From positions 1 to 39,987 of the forward strand of contig JAUSJM010000008.1 of the NCBI GenBank assembly GCA_030647265.1: DNA of 39,987 bases, read 5' to 3'. A program made the translations under genes and the position numbers. Source of the DNA: a bacterium. GTDB lineage: Bacteria > Patescibacteriota > Microgenomatia > Daviesbacterales > UBA10151. The notes under the pieces are model-generated. The model was not told the origin of the DNA, did no database searches, and saw only the letters and a list, made by a program, of their open reading frames with translations. Each line of letters opens with the position of its first letter. Positions within the stretch are counted from its first letter, which is position 1. Shown one piece after another: positions 9,540 to 18,320 of this stretch.

Positions 9540-9551
9540 GGTGTTGACACC
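9540..9551 (+). promoter_or_regulatory. Palindrome over the lexA -35, candidate operator
   Basis: GGTGT-TG-ACACC is a perfect 5-bp inverted repeat centred on the lexA -35 element. The position suits autorepression by LexA. I found no second copy before uvrA, uvrB, dnaE or polX by eye, so its link to LexA is unproven. Confidence 0.35.
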
Positions 9552-9572
9552 TTCGGGTTTTCTTGGTAAATT
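9544..9572 (+). promoter_or_regulatory. lexA promoter
   Basis: TTGACA, 17 bases, TAAATT, then 6 bases to the lexA ATG. A consensus -35 with a weaker -10. The predicted start of transcription coincides with the start codon. Confidence 0.6.
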
Positions 9573-9578
9573 ATATGC

Positions 9579-10196
9579 ATGCCAATAACCTTGTATCGTC
9601 GCCAAAAGCAAATTTTAGACTTTATTAAGCAATACATTGAAAAGTATGGTTATTCCCCAACCTTAGGAGAGATTGCAGAAAGCATCGGGGTTTCCTCACT
9701 GGCTACTGTCCATGAACATCTCCAAGCCTTAGTCCAAAAAGGAGTTATTAAAAAGTTTGAGGGGGCTGTCCGAGGCATCGAGCTTTTAGACCACAAAGTT
9801 TCTGAGGCCTTAAAGGGTATCGAGCTGCCAGTCTTGGGTTTTATTGCTGCTGGCCAACCCATCATGGCTTACACTGATCCTGATGCTACCATTAACGTTC
9901 CCACCCATATGATCTCCGGTAAGAAACGTTCCTATGTGCTACAGGTCAAAGGTGATTCCATGATCGAAGACGGGATCCTGGATGGAGACTTTGTCATTAT
10001 CGAAGAACAAGTAACAGCCAATGACGGAGATATTGTAGTAGCCCTTTTGGACAACGGGCTGGCTACCTTAAAGAGGTTCTTCCGAGAGCCCAACAGAATC
10101 AGACTGGAGCCTGCTAATGCTGCTATGGATCCAATTTATGCCACCGATATCAAGATCCAAGGCAAATGCGTTGGTGTAATTAGAAGATTCTCCTGA
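9579..10196 (+). CDS. lexA: LexA repressor
   Basis: 205 residues, the usual length. The N-terminal winged helix (residues 5-65, SPTLGEIAESIGVSSLATVHEHL) binds operators. The S24 peptidase domain has the Ala91-Gly92 cleavage site in FIAAGQP, Ser127 in GDSM and Lys165 in ATLKRF. All elements for RecA-stimulated self-cleavage are therefore present. It would control the SOS response, plausibly including the uvr genes nearby, though no shared operator is visible. It is divergent from the zinc-ribbon gene. Its start is predicted to be leaderless. Confidence 0.96.
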   Translation: MPITLYRRQKQILDFIKQYIEKYGYSPTLGEIAESIGVSSLATVHEHLQALVQKGVIKKFEGAVRGIELLDHKVSEALKGIELPVLGFIAAGQPIMAYTDPDATINVPTHMISGKKRSYVLQVKGDSMIEDGILDGDFVIIEEQVTANDGDIVVALLDNGLATLKRFFREPNRIRLEPANAAMDPIYATDIKIQGKCVGVIRRFS

Positions 10197-10320
10197 AGAC
10201 TAAGAAATTCCCGCTCTTAGCAAAAGTACCCTTATTTGGATAATTATTGCCTGGATTTGGGTCTTTTTCTGGATGCAAATAAGTGAAATAATGAAATAGT
10301 CACAAAAATTCCTGGCGTAT

Positions 10321-11511
10321 ATGAATTTACAACTTGCTTGCCAACAATTGTTTGTAGAAAATAGGCGACATAGGGCAGAATTTCAGTATACTGTTCCTTC
10401 ACCCACGTCCTACCCTTATCAATGGTTTTGGGATTCATGTTTTCATGCTATTATTTTGTCCCACTTTAATCTAAGTAGTGCCAAAAAAGAAGTTTTGTCC
10501 TTAGTAGCTAAACAATTTGATAACGGCATGATTCCCCACATGATTTATTGGAATCACCTGAACAAAACAAGTTTTCCACCAATTAAGTGGGGTAAAAATG
10601 GTACCAGCACTCTAACTCAGCCACCAATGATTGCTTATGCTGTCTGGGAAATCTTCCAGGAAGACAAGGATTTACACTTTATTAAATCAATCTATCCTAG
10701 CCTTTATCATTTTTACAGGTATCTGCTGACGGAACGCGATCCTCATGAAAAACATTTAATTGGTGTTATGAATCCTGATGAGTCGGGAGAGGATAATTCT
10801 CCCCGTTTTGATCAGCCCCTTGGACTGCCGCCAGTTCAAACCCTTGAAAGAAATACAAAAAGGAGATTCAAACTAATTGAGCAAAATATCAAATGTAAAT
10901 TTGATGCTCCATTTTGCATGAGGAATTTCTTTTGGGTTAAAGATGTGCCTTTCAATTGTATTATGATTACAAATTTAAGAATTCTCTCTGAACTGGCAAA
11001 GAAAGTTGGGCATCCACATGACGCTATTTACTTTGCTGAAAAAGCAGATAATATCTCGGAGGCAATGAGAAACCTGATGTTCGAGGATGGCATATTTTGG
11101 TCAACCTATGGGAAAGATTATAAAAAAATCAAGGTTAAAACTTGGGCAATATTTGCCCCATTATTTGCAAAAATTTTGAATCCCAAAGAAGCAAGAGCGT
11201 TAATTGAAGATCATTTGTTGAACAAGAAAGAGTTTTGGACGCAATATCCAGTTTCAACAACCTCTTTAGATGAACCTTCTTTTAATCCTGAAGGTTTTTG
11301 GAGAGGACCAACCTGGATAGGAACTAATTGGTTTATTTATAAGGGTTTACAAAATTATGGCTTCAACGACATAGCAAAAGAGATCAAAGAAGCTTCAATT
11401 GCTTTAATTCAAAAATCCGGTTTTCGTGAACATTTCAATCCTCTGACAGGAGAGGGACTGGGGGCACAGAATTTTACCTGGGGTGGTTTAGTCCTAGATA
11501 TGACTACCTGA
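10321..11511 (+). CDS. MGH1-like (GH63/trehalase-type) glycoside hydrolase
   Basis: 396 residues with an (alpha/alpha)6-barrel look: YQWFWDSCFHAIIL near residue 36, MNPDESGEDNSPRFD near 155, FWRGPTWIGTNWF near 325 and NPLTGEGLGAQNFTWGGLVLDM at the end. These resemble the GH63-related mannosylglycerate/glucosylglycerate hydrolase and glucosidase group. There is no signal peptide, so it is probably cytoplasmic. It faces the glycosyltransferase operon and its last 103 bases overlap the end of the GT4 gene. A shared role in turnover of a glucoside made by those enzymes is inferred. No SD or clear -10 is seen at the start. The 124 bases before it hold only a weak hairpin after lexA (CTAAGA...TCTTAG). 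Confidence 0.75.
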   Translation: MNLQLACQQLFVENRRHRAEFQYTVPSPTSYPYQWFWDSCFHAIILSHFNLSSAKKEVLSLVAKQFDNGMIPHMIYWNHLNKTSFPPIKWGKNGTSTLTQPPMIAYAVWEIFQEDKDLHFIKSIYPSLYHFYRYLLTERDPHEKHLIGVMNPDESGEDNSPRFDQPLGLPPVQTLERNTKRRFKLIEQNIKCKFDAPFCMRNFFWVKDVPFNCIMITNLRILSELAKKVGHPHDAIYFAEKADNISEAMRNLMFEDGIFWSTYGKDYKKIKVKTWAIFAPLFAKILNPKEARALIEDHLLNKKEFWTQYPVSTTSLDEPSFNPEGFWRGPTWIGTNWFIYKGLQNYGFNDIAKEIKEASIALIQKSGFREHFNPLTGEGLGAQNFTWGGLVLDMTT

Positions 11512-12572
11512 TTGTTAATGCGGCTTATATAAATTGCCTCGTATTTATCAATCATACTTTTAGCATTAAAAAGTTTTTCTACCCATTTTCTGCATTGTTG
11601 TCTATTTATAGTATTTATTTTAGAAATAGCATCTACCATTTCCGAAGTTGTATTGACAATATATCCAGTTTCACCATCCTTAATGACTTCAGGGACAGAA
11701 CCCCTAGCAAAAGCTATAACGGGTGTACCGCAGGCCATAGCTTCAACCATTACTATACCAAAGGGCTCGTTCCATTGGATAGGAAAAAGAAGGCATAAAG
11801 CATTTCTTAACAGTTTCACTTTTTGCTTATGCTCTACTTCGCCGATATAAACAATTTGTTTTTCATCAATTAACGGTTTAACTTTTTTTTCATAATATTC
11901 CTTATCAACAGCATCCACTTTTGCTGCGATAATAAGTTTTTTTCCTGAAAGTTTGGCAACTTGAATTGCCTCCACGATACCTTTTTCCGGAGTAATTCTG
12001 CCTAAAAAAAATAAATAATCTTTGGGGTTATTATTAAATTCAAAGGTTTCAATAGGAATTCCGTTATAAACAATTGAGGTGTGAGGCAGAAAACTTAGAG
12101 GCTTTCTGTGGCTGCGGCTAACAAAAGTATAAGGGATTTTCCATAAGTTTTTGTGAGATTTGTAATACTCGATGTGTTTTTCAATATAAGTTTGATTATG
12201 AAAGCTCACTAAAAAGGGGGTAGTAAAATATTCCAGTAGGTTAAAATCACTTTTATCAATTATATATCGAAATATAATCGGCTCATAATGAAAATGGATA
12301 ATGTCAAAGTTGTTTTGCAAAGACAGAACTTGCAAGGCTTGGTTAATTTCCCATTTTCTATTTTGCGAGCGGTCTTTATCAGTTGGAAATGGGGATGATT
12401 CAATGATTTTAACCCCAAGAGAATCTAGTTTTGATCCTTTGGCTGCAAATACTGTTACTTCATGGCCTCTTTTACCAAGTTCTGTTGCCAGCTCTGCTAC
12501 ATCCCTTTCAATTCCACCATACTTTTTGGGCGGGAGAGTCATCATTATTGGTACTACTTGAGCAATTCTCAT
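11409..12572 (-). CDS. Glycosyltransferase family 4 (GT-B)
   Basis: 387 residues. N-terminal PPKKYGGIERDVAELATELGKRGHEVTVFA and C-terminal EPFGIVMVEAMACGTPVIAF are the acceptor and nucleotide-sugar halves of GT4 enzymes. FLGRITPEKGI links the lobes. I start at ATG 12572 (MRIAQVVP), which overlaps the preceding stop as ATGA; the ORF track's 12587 start is a TTG further inside the neighbour. The last ~30 residues (from about VVISRTKPP) have no counterpart in the paralogue next door and are read antisense to the hydrolase gene, so the natural stop was probably lost. Confidence 0.85.
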   Translation of the reverse strand: MRIAQVVPIMMTLPPKKYGGIERDVAELATELGKRGHEVTVFAAKGSKLDSLGVKIIESSPFPTDKDRSQNRKWEINQALQVLSLQNNFDIIHFHYEPIIFRYIIDKSDFNLLEYFTTPFLVSFHNQTYIEKHIEYYKSHKNLWKIPYTFVSRSHRKPLSFLPHTSIVYNGIPIETFEFNNNPKDYLFFLGRITPEKGIVEAIQVAKLSGKKLIIAAKVDAVDKEYYEKKVKPLIDEKQIVYIGEVEHKQKVKLLRNALCLLFPIQWNEPFGIVMVEAMACGTPVIAFARGSVPEVIKDGETGYIVNTTSEMVDAISKINTINRQQCRKWVEKLFNAKSMIDKYEAIYISRINNQVVISRTKPPQVKFCAPSPSPVRGLKCSRKPDF

Positions 12573-13630
12573 AAACTTTTTCCCCAAGCCACTTTTTCAA
12601 AGAGATTTATATAATTTTGAACCATTACTTTGGTATCGAATCGTTTTTCAGCTACTTCTCGACACTTTTTTCTGGATATTTGATTAACTTGCTTAATTCG
12701 TTTCAAAAACTCTTCAAAATCATCTACCACAAAACCAGTTTCACTATCGGCAATAACTTCCGGTATTGCCCCATTACTAAACGCAATAACTGGTGTCCCA
12801 CAAGCCAATGATTCTGGCATTACAAGCCCGAAAGCTTCATTCCACCTTATTGGAAACAGTAAGGCTTTAGCATGAGTATAAAGGGCTACTTTCTGATCGT
12901 GGTTTACTTCACCTACAAACTTGATTTTATCGCCATCGATGAAAGGAAGAACCTCTTTTTCTAAAAAATCCTTGTCAGATTCTCTGACTTCTCCAGCAAT
13001 AATTAATCTTTGGCCTAGTTCATGACAAGCCTTTACCGCCAAATCAATTCCCTTATTTTTGCTTAAAGTGCCAATAAAGAGAAAATAATTTTTATTATTT
13101 GTATAGTTAGGACGGAATTTGTCTATTTCTATACCATGATAAATAGTAGCGATATAATTTAAGGACGGGGCAAGTTTACGCTGGGCATCACTAATGGAAA
13201 CAAATAAACAGTCTTTTAATTCTTTAGCGAGATAAGGAAAGTCTGGCTCAACACTACTGTGGAGTGTGGTAACTATCGGAACACTTAGTAGTTTAGAAAA
13301 TATTAAGGGATGAAAGCCCATGTGATTATGGATTATGTCAAATTCGTTAAGACGTTTAAAAAGTTCATTGAATGATAAAAACTCATAAGGAGAGATCGCT
13401 GTCCAGGAAAAGCCTCCCATCAGGTCATACATCGGTTTTTCAATAACCTCGATTAGTTTCCCTGAAGTTTTGGACCCACCACAGGCAAATAAAGTGACAT
13501 CCACTCCTTCTGACACCAATCCTTCAGTTAAGTTTGAAACTACAAGTTCTGATCCACCATATTTAGTAGGTGGGATAGTTTTCCAAAGAGGGGCAAGTTC
13601 GGCAACTCTTAAAGCTCTTTTAACTACCAT
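12569..13630 (-). CDS. Glycosyltransferase family 4 (GT-B), paralogue of the next gene
   Basis: 353 residues. PPTKYGGSELVVSNLTEGL at the N-terminus, FIGTLSKNKGIDLAV in the middle and EAFGLVMPESLACGTPVIAF at the C-terminus mark a GT4 of the same subgroup as its downstream neighbour, so the pair is an old tandem duplication. It overlaps both neighbours (11 bases with the GT2 gene, ATGA with the other GT4), so all three are translated as one unit. It is predicted to be cytoplasmic or peripheral, transferring an activated sugar to a lipid, glycan or small acceptor; the substrate cannot be read. Confidence 0.87.
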   Translation of the reverse strand: MVVKRALRVAELAPLWKTIPPTKYGGSELVVSNLTEGLVSEGVDVTLFACGGSKTSGKLIEVIEKPMYDLMGGFSWTAISPYEFLSFNELFKRLNEFDIIHNHMGFHPLIFSKLLSVPIVTTLHSSVEPDFPYLAKELKDCLFVSISDAQRKLAPSLNYIATIYHGIEIDKFRPNYTNNKNYFLFIGTLSKNKGIDLAVKACHELGQRLIIAGEVRESDKDFLEKEVLPFIDGDKIKFVGEVNHDQKVALYTHAKALLFPIRWNEAFGLVMPESLACGTPVIAFSNGAIPEVIADSETGFVVDDFEEFLKRIKQVNQISRKKCREVAEKRFDTKVMVQNYINLFEKVAWGKSL

Positions 13631-15149
13631 AAAAAGATTTTTCCATCTTATTTATTAAATGACTTGAAAAGGATTTAGTTTGTTTAATTTCCAGGCAAAC
13701 AAAAAAGATAAGAAAATAAGTTGTGCTGACTAGTAATAGAGCGCTTGCATGAAACAGTTCGTTGTCTATAACAAGTGTGATTGCTAAAACAAAACTAGTT
13801 AAACCTAAAATTAACTCCCATGCAGTATTTTTTATCAGGTCGGGTATTTTAGGCAGGATAAATTTGTTAGTTCTTTCAAAAGTAGTATCTTTTTTTGTGA
13901 ATATCTTTAAAAAGGTTGTTGAATATTCCCAGCTCATTCCCAGGTGCACTAGGAATCCTCTTAGAACTCTTTTCCATGAATAGATATGTCTAAAACCCAA
14001 TACAAATGATAATAGCTGAAAAGTTAAAAAAATGTATAAGGTTAAAATAGCTATATTAATAGAGAGAGCAACAGTTGGTTGGTCAAGAGGAATAATCACT
14101 TTAATGAAAGCTCCTAATATAATCACTAATGTTGGTATGAATATAAAGTTAATCCAGGCTGTAAGTTGAGCCATTAAACCCACTTTTTGGAGTATAGTCA
14201 ATTTGTTATCTAATAAAATTTGCAAAAATTGCTTTCTTAAAATCTGAGCATTTCCCAAGGACCACCTAGCTTTCTGTTTTTTGTAGGCCTCAATGTCAAA
14301 TGGCATCAATCCTCGCCCGATGATTTCTGGCACATATATAGTTTCATAACCGGCTCGTAACAACCTAACCCCAATGTCCGCATCTTCTGTTACGGATTCT
14401 TCACTGAATAAGTTAACTTCTTTAAGAGCATTCAGTCTATATATAGTTAATGTTCCCGTAGAAGTAGCACAATGAAAATGGTTAGCCATATTCATATAAG
14501 TGCGGAAAAAATACTCATATTCCATACTGATTCCAAGATTATCTTCATTGACGTTTTTATATGCCTGAGGGAATTGGACGAGAGCAATCTTGTTATTAGT
14601 AAAATACTTTAGTGCTTTTTTCAAAAAATCAGGCTTTACCTGATAATCTGCATCTATAACTGCGACGAATTTCGTCTTAGGATTTACCTTTGACTGAATA
14701 TAGTTTAAAGCTCCAGCCTTAAAACCTGGTAATCGGTCTATATGGAAAAACTTAAATGTCTTCCTTAACTTTTGGCAATACTCCTGAATTGGTCGCCAAA
14801 TTTTCTCTTCCTTAGTATTGTTATCAATTATAATCACTTCGTAATCCTTATAATCCAGTTCCGAAAGGGCTCGTAAGGTGTTTTTTAAAAGAGTCGGTGG
14901 TTCATTATATGCAGGTACATGGATAGATACAAAACCTTCTGGCACCCGTCTTCTTATGGAAGACCTGAATAAGGGCACAAAGCAACTTAAAAGCTGCAAT
15001 AGACCCCCAAGTACTACTAAGGTCAGACTTACAAAAGTTATAAAAAATAAAACTAACGGAGCAAAAGATATAACCAGAAGCAGTATTATGAACAGGACAG
15101 GGATAATAACGATTAATTTTACGCGTGTATAGCTAAATAATACTGTCAT
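13620..15149 (-). CDS. Membrane glycosyltransferase family 2, cellulose/hyaluronan-synthase-like
   Basis: About 509 residues. Two N-terminal membrane segments are followed by a GT2 domain: VSIHVPAYNEPP, the DAD-type metal site VIDADYQ, TEDADIGVRLL and the QKARWSLGNAQ (QxxRW) motif of processive enzymes. Four or more C-terminal membrane helices follow. It probably polymerises or exports a surface polysaccharide. The ORF track begins at a TTG; the ATG at 15149 is preferred. TATAAT and an overlapping AATAAT lie 6-9 bases upstream, giving almost no leader. It is the first gene of the GT2-GT4-GT4 operon. Confidence 0.87.
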   Translation of the reverse strand: MTVLFSYTRVKLIVIIPVLFIILLLVISFAPLVLFFITFVSLTLVVLGGLLQLLSCFVPLFRSSIRRRVPEGFVSIHVPAYNEPPTLLKNTLRALSELDYKDYEVIIIDNNTKEEKIWRPIQEYCQKLRKTFKFFHIDRLPGFKAGALNYIQSKVNPKTKFVAVIDADYQVKPDFLKKALKYFTNNKIALVQFPQAYKNVNEDNLGISMEYEYFFRTYMNMANHFHCATSTGTLTIYRLNALKEVNLFSEESVTEDADIGVRLLRAGYETIYVPEIIGRGLMPFDIEAYKKQKARWSLGNAQILRKQFLQILLDNKLTILQKVGLMAQLTAWINFIFIPTLVIILGAFIKVIIPLDQPTVALSINIAILTLYIFLTFQLLSFVLGFRHIYSWKRVLRGFLVHLGMSWEYSTTFLKIFTKKDTTFERTNKFILPKIPDLIKNTAWELILGLTSFVLAITLVIDNELFHASALLLVSTTYFLIFFVCLEIKQTKSFSSHLINKMEKSFYGS

Positions 15150-15355
15150 TAAAGTATTATTATACAACTATTCTGATTCTGATGATTAGCGAAAAGAAAT
15201 AATAGATAAGTAAATACCCTGGAAACTTCCGAAACTCCTTACTAAATTCTCACCTCTATTTAACGTAAATCTTGTTAATTTATTTTAAAGTACTAATAAT
15301 TAGTGAATATCAGGGTAGCACAAGGAGAGAGCAGTCTCCTTACCGGAAAACAAAT

Positions 15356-15508
15356 ATGCCCTACTACCTAACACAGACGGAAAGCATAAAGACTAAATCT
15401 GAACTTATAGAGTCCGCTCTTGCCTATTTCAGAGAGCTGGTAAAGCACAAATATTCCGTGTTAAAAGCCCGCAAAAAAGTAATTGAGAGGATGGGAGTCG
15501 TTCTCTGA
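15356..15508 (+). CDS. Possible 50-aa protein, unknown
   Basis: Short ORF MPYYLTQTESIKTKSELIESALAY... ending ERMGVVL, amphipathic and basic, with no family I recognise. The ORF track extends it upstream to a TTG, but the ATG at 15356 looks more natural. Upstream is a 7-bp hairpin (AAGGAGA...TCTCCTT, about 15322-15341). Its stop abuts the convergent DedA gene. The rest of the roughly 200-base gap after the GT2 gene holds nothing else I can name. Confidence 0.35.
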   Translation: MPYYLTQTESIKTKSELIESALAYFRELVKHKYSVLKARKKVIERMGVVL

Positions 15509-16117
15509 TTATTTCCTGACCTTGTGGTAAATATACAATACTCCAGCAGCTATTGTTACGACAACAATAAGAGCATCAACCTCATGAAAATAGGGTCCCA
15601 AGGTATCCCAATTTTCTCCCAGCTTAAAACCAATCCAAGCTAAAAAGTAAGACCAGATAAGGGACCCAAAAAAAGTGAGGATTACAAAACGAATAACGGG
15701 AAGCTTAGCAAAACCGGCAGGAAGAGAGATCACAGTCCTCACTCCCGGGACTATCCTGCTTCCCAAAACCACTATATCCTTATATTTATTTAACAGCCCC
15801 TCTGCCTGATCGAGTTCTTTTTCGGAAAGCAGTACCCACTTTCCCCATCTGATAACAAAGCGTCTGACCAATTTCTCACTACCCCAATAACCTAAAGCGT
15901 AGGCTGCCAGAGATCCCAAAACATTGCCTATAGCTCCGGAAAGGGCCACCATATTAAGGTCGAACCTCTGGGTGGAAGCAAGGTATCCGGAAAAAGGCAT
16001 AATAATCTCTGAAGGTAGAGGAATCAGGGCTGATTCAATAGCCATGGTTAAAATAATGCCGGAGTAACCTAGATCAGAAATAACATTTATAATCCACTGG
16101 CCAACTATTTCTATCAT
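15509..16117 (-). CDS. DedA family membrane protein
   Basis: 202 residues, the family's typical size, with several hydrophobic segments. ESALIPLPSEIIMPFSGYLA near the N-terminus, GNVLGSLAAYALGYWGS and the GSRIVPGVRTVISLPAGFAKL block are DedA/SNARE-associated signatures. Members act as lipid (undecaprenyl-phosphate or phospholipid) flippases or in membrane homeostasis. Its ATG lies only 15 bases from the divergent rsmI ATG, so the two starts share the same few bases of regulatory DNA. Confidence 0.9.
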   Translation of the reverse strand: MIEIVGQWIINVISDLGYSGIILTMAIESALIPLPSEIIMPFSGYLASTQRFDLNMVALSGAIGNVLGSLAAYALGYWGSEKLVRRFVIRWGKWVLLSEKELDQAEGLLNKYKDIVVLGSRIVPGVRTVISLPAGFAKLPVIRFVILTFFGSLIWSYFLAWIGFKLGENWDTLGPYFHEVDALIVVVTIAAGVLYIYHKVRK

Positions 16118-16125
16118 GTTATACT
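16117..16125 (+). promoter_or_regulatory. Extended -10 promoter of rsmI
   Basis: TGTTATACT, then 7 bases, then the rsmI ATG. The TG overlaps the first bases of the divergent DedA start codon. A leaderless rsmI mRNA is predicted. Confidence 0.6.
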
Positions 16126-16132
16126 TATCCCG

Positions 16133-16807
16133 ATGCTTACTATTGTAGCAACACCCATCGGTAATTTAAAAGATATCACCTTCCGGGCCCTGGAAATTCT
16201 CCAGGAGACTGAGGGAATCATCTGTGAAGATTCCCGAAGAACCTCTATTTTACTTAACCACTATCAGATTAAAAAACCCTTTTTGGTGTTAAACGACTAC
16301 AACGAATCCCGGATGATCCCCAAAATTGTTAATCTGTTAAAAGTAGGTCAAAATTTATGCTTGGTTTCCGATGCCGGTACTCCCCTGATTTCCGATCCGG
16401 GATATAAGTTAGTCAGAACCTGCCTGGAAGAAAACATCCAGGTTGATTCATTACCCGGGCCATCATCCCCTCTTACTGCTTTGACCCTCTCCGGTCTTCC
16501 CCCGGATAAATTTTTCTTTCTGGGCTATTTGCCGGAAAAACCGGGGCACAGACTCGAGCTTCTAAAAAAGTTGCCCCGAATCAATGAAACTCTCAATACT
16601 ACCTTCATTGTTTTTGCTGCTCCCCATAAATTAGTAAAAATCCTGGAAGATTTATCTCAGGTTTTAGGAGATATAGAAGTAGTTTTAGCCTCAGAGCTAA
16701 CCAAAATCCACCAGTCAGTAAAAAAACAATCCATTAGCAAGTGGTTGGAAGAATTTAAGAAGAGGCCCCCCAAAGGGGAGTTTATTCTCCTCTTTAATTT
16801 GAGTTAA
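16133..16807 (+). CDS. rsmI: 16S rRNA 2'-O-methyltransferase RsmI
   Basis: 224 residues. Begins MLTIVATPIGNLKDITFRALE, the family's signature N-terminus. CEDSRRTSILL and VSDAGTPLISDPGYKLV (SAM site), LPGPSSPLTALTLSGLP and FLGYLPEKPGH follow. The enzyme methylates the ribose of C1402 of 16S rRNA using SAM. It is shorter than many members (about 280) because the C-terminal extension is missing. It overlaps the convergent PEP-synthase-like gene by 14 bases. The -10 is 7 bases upstream of ATG and there is no SD. Confidence 0.95.
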   Translation: MLTIVATPIGNLKDITFRALEILQETEGIICEDSRRTSILLNHYQIKKPFLVLNDYNESRMIPKIVNLLKVGQNLCLVSDAGTPLISDPGYKLVRTCLEENIQVDSLPGPSSPLTALTLSGLPPDKFFFLGYLPEKPGHRLELLKKLPRINETLNTTFIVFAAPHKLVKILEDLSQVLGDIEVVLASELTKIHQSVKKQSISKWLEEFKKRPPKGEFILLFNLS

Positions 16808-18320
16808 GAAACCTTTTTTCGACCATTCTTCTTTCCGCCCAGTGGAGATGATCCGGTACAGATTGAGCTTCTACTAAAGTGTTGACCACTACTCCATAAA
16901 CCCCTTCACTGATTAAGCAGTCCAAAACATCAGGGTGTAAAGACAGTCCTCCCAAAACCAAAACCGGAATATTTGCCCGGTGCAAAATCCTAAAGATGGG
17001 TTGGATAAATTTTACCAGGGACCAAACTTCTCTTTTATAAAACTCTCCTGCTTCAAAACCGTGGCCCCCCAGGAGTCTTTGCAGCTCATCCAGGTTTAAA
17101 AGCACCCCGTTTAATCCAGCTGTTAAATAACTCTCCAGATTCACAACATTCTCCGGAATAGCCAACTCCAACCATAATTTTAAAGTTCCCTTCCTGGTAA
17201 TTCCTTTTACCGCCAACTCCCTTTTTAACTGTAAAAATTCCTCACAGGATCTGACATAAGGTAAAGCTACCTCTAAATTTAGAAGGTTCTTTTTGTTCCT
17301 GGCAAAAAGAAAGGACCCTGAGGCCTCTTCCAGCAACTTTTTATCATGTAGTAATCTCAAAGTACCTCTGATATCACCCTCAGCAACATCCGGTAGCTTA
17401 TAAATGACCGGTTTCTCCGGAAAAGTCAGCGCCCCTTCTGTAAGCTTAAAAACCGTCTCATCAAATCCCTTTACTCTTTCACCTTCAATGAGGATTCCGT
17501 CCACACTGGTATCAATAGCAAAGCCGCTGGAAAGGTTTAAAAATAATTTCACTGTTGATTTTACCAACCTTTGCTGCTCCGCCTTGGGGATAACAACATC
17601 CCTGTCTTTTGAAGCCGGCAGTGTTTGAGTGTAAGGTGAAATCCCGATCAGTTGTAATCTCTCACCCTCAATTAAAAACTCATAAATTTGCGGTAAAAAC
17701 AGCTTCTTGTTGGCTTCTAAAACCAGTTCATCTATCTTTTTTAGCTGGGAAGGAGTTAAATCTTGAGAAGACTTTATCACCACCTCCTCAAATTCCGGTT
17801 CAAAATATGCTGAGACGGTAAAAATCCTCTCCCCCCTCTTTAAGATCTTGGTAACCCTTTTCAGTAACCTTTTAGACCCCGGGCTTTTTTCCATCAAAAA
17901 AACTGCCTGGGGAGATAAATTTAATGTTATTCCCTCCCCAAAACCATGCCTCCAGAGCTTTGTTTTTATCTCCTCAAGCCAGAGCTGCAGGAGCTTCAGC
18001 CACAAAGTTTTTGGGCTTTCTAATATCTCTCCTTTGAAATAAAAGCTTTCTCTTCCCGAGGTCTCCTTCTCTAACTCTGGGGGCATCTTGATCTTTATAA
18101 TTTCTGCTTTAACAAGCTCTAACCGTTGCTCGAAAACCTCCTTTTGGGCATCAGAGAAGTGCTTTAAAATCGTTTGCAATAAAATCTCCGGAGGACAAAT
18201 AACAAAGCCTGAAGCGACTGGAAAACCGGATCTTGCCAGTTTACCAAGGTTAATAAAGTTTGCTCCGAAAAAAGGCTGATCGGTTTCATTTAGATGTTTA
18301 ATCGGCAGAATCTCCATCAT
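16794..18320 (-). CDS. Degenerate PEP-synthase/PPDK-like protein lacking the phosphohistidine domain
   Basis: 508 residues, against about 800 for PEP synthase. The N-terminus (GANFINLGKLARSGFPVASGFVI) matches the opening of the ATP-grasp domain. The second half (KPVIYKLPDVAEGDIRGTLRLL, then ALPYVRSCEEFLQLKREL, then VLVLGGLSLHPDVLDCLISEGVYGVVVN) follows the PEP-binding TIM barrel. I cannot find the swivelling domain with its TSGGxTCHAA catalytic His, and the barrel's usual CG and NDL catalytic motifs are altered. It probably no longer makes PEP and may be a scaffold or regulator (inference). It abuts the DUF192 gene end to start. Confidence 0.6.
   Translation of the reverse strand: MMEILPIKHLNETDQPFFGANFINLGKLARSGFPVASGFVICPPEILLQTILKHFSDAQKEVFEQRLELVKAEIIKIKMPPELEKETSGRESFYFKGEILESPKTLWLKLLQLWLEEIKTKLWRHGFGEGITLNLSPQAVFLMEKSPGSKRLLKRVTKILKRGERIFTVSAYFEPEFEEVVIKSSQDLTPSQLKKIDELVLEANKKLFLPQIYEFLIEGERLQLIGISPYTQTLPASKDRDVVIPKAEQQRLVKSTVKLFLNLSSGFAIDTSVDGILIEGERVKGFDETVFKLTEGALTFPEKPVIYKLPDVAEGDIRGTLRLLHDKKLLEEASGSFLFARNKKNLLNLEVALPYVRSCEEFLQLKRELAVKGITRKGTLKLWLELAIPENVVNLESYLTAGLNGVLLNLDELQRLLGGHGFEAGEFYKREVWSLVKFIQPIFRILHRANIPVLVLGGLSLHPDVLDCLISEGVYGVVVNTLVEAQSVPDHLHWAERRMVEKRFLNSN

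Noticed and set aside
9471-9611. N-terminal extension of the zinc-ribbon protein given in the ORF track
   Set aside because: It runs antisense through the lexA start and promoter and has no family similarity; the internal ATG at 9470 is better placed.
15300-15345. T-box or riboswitch before the small ORF
   Set aside because: Only a 7-bp hairpin is visible, and it lacks the conserved T-box sequence and an antiterminator.
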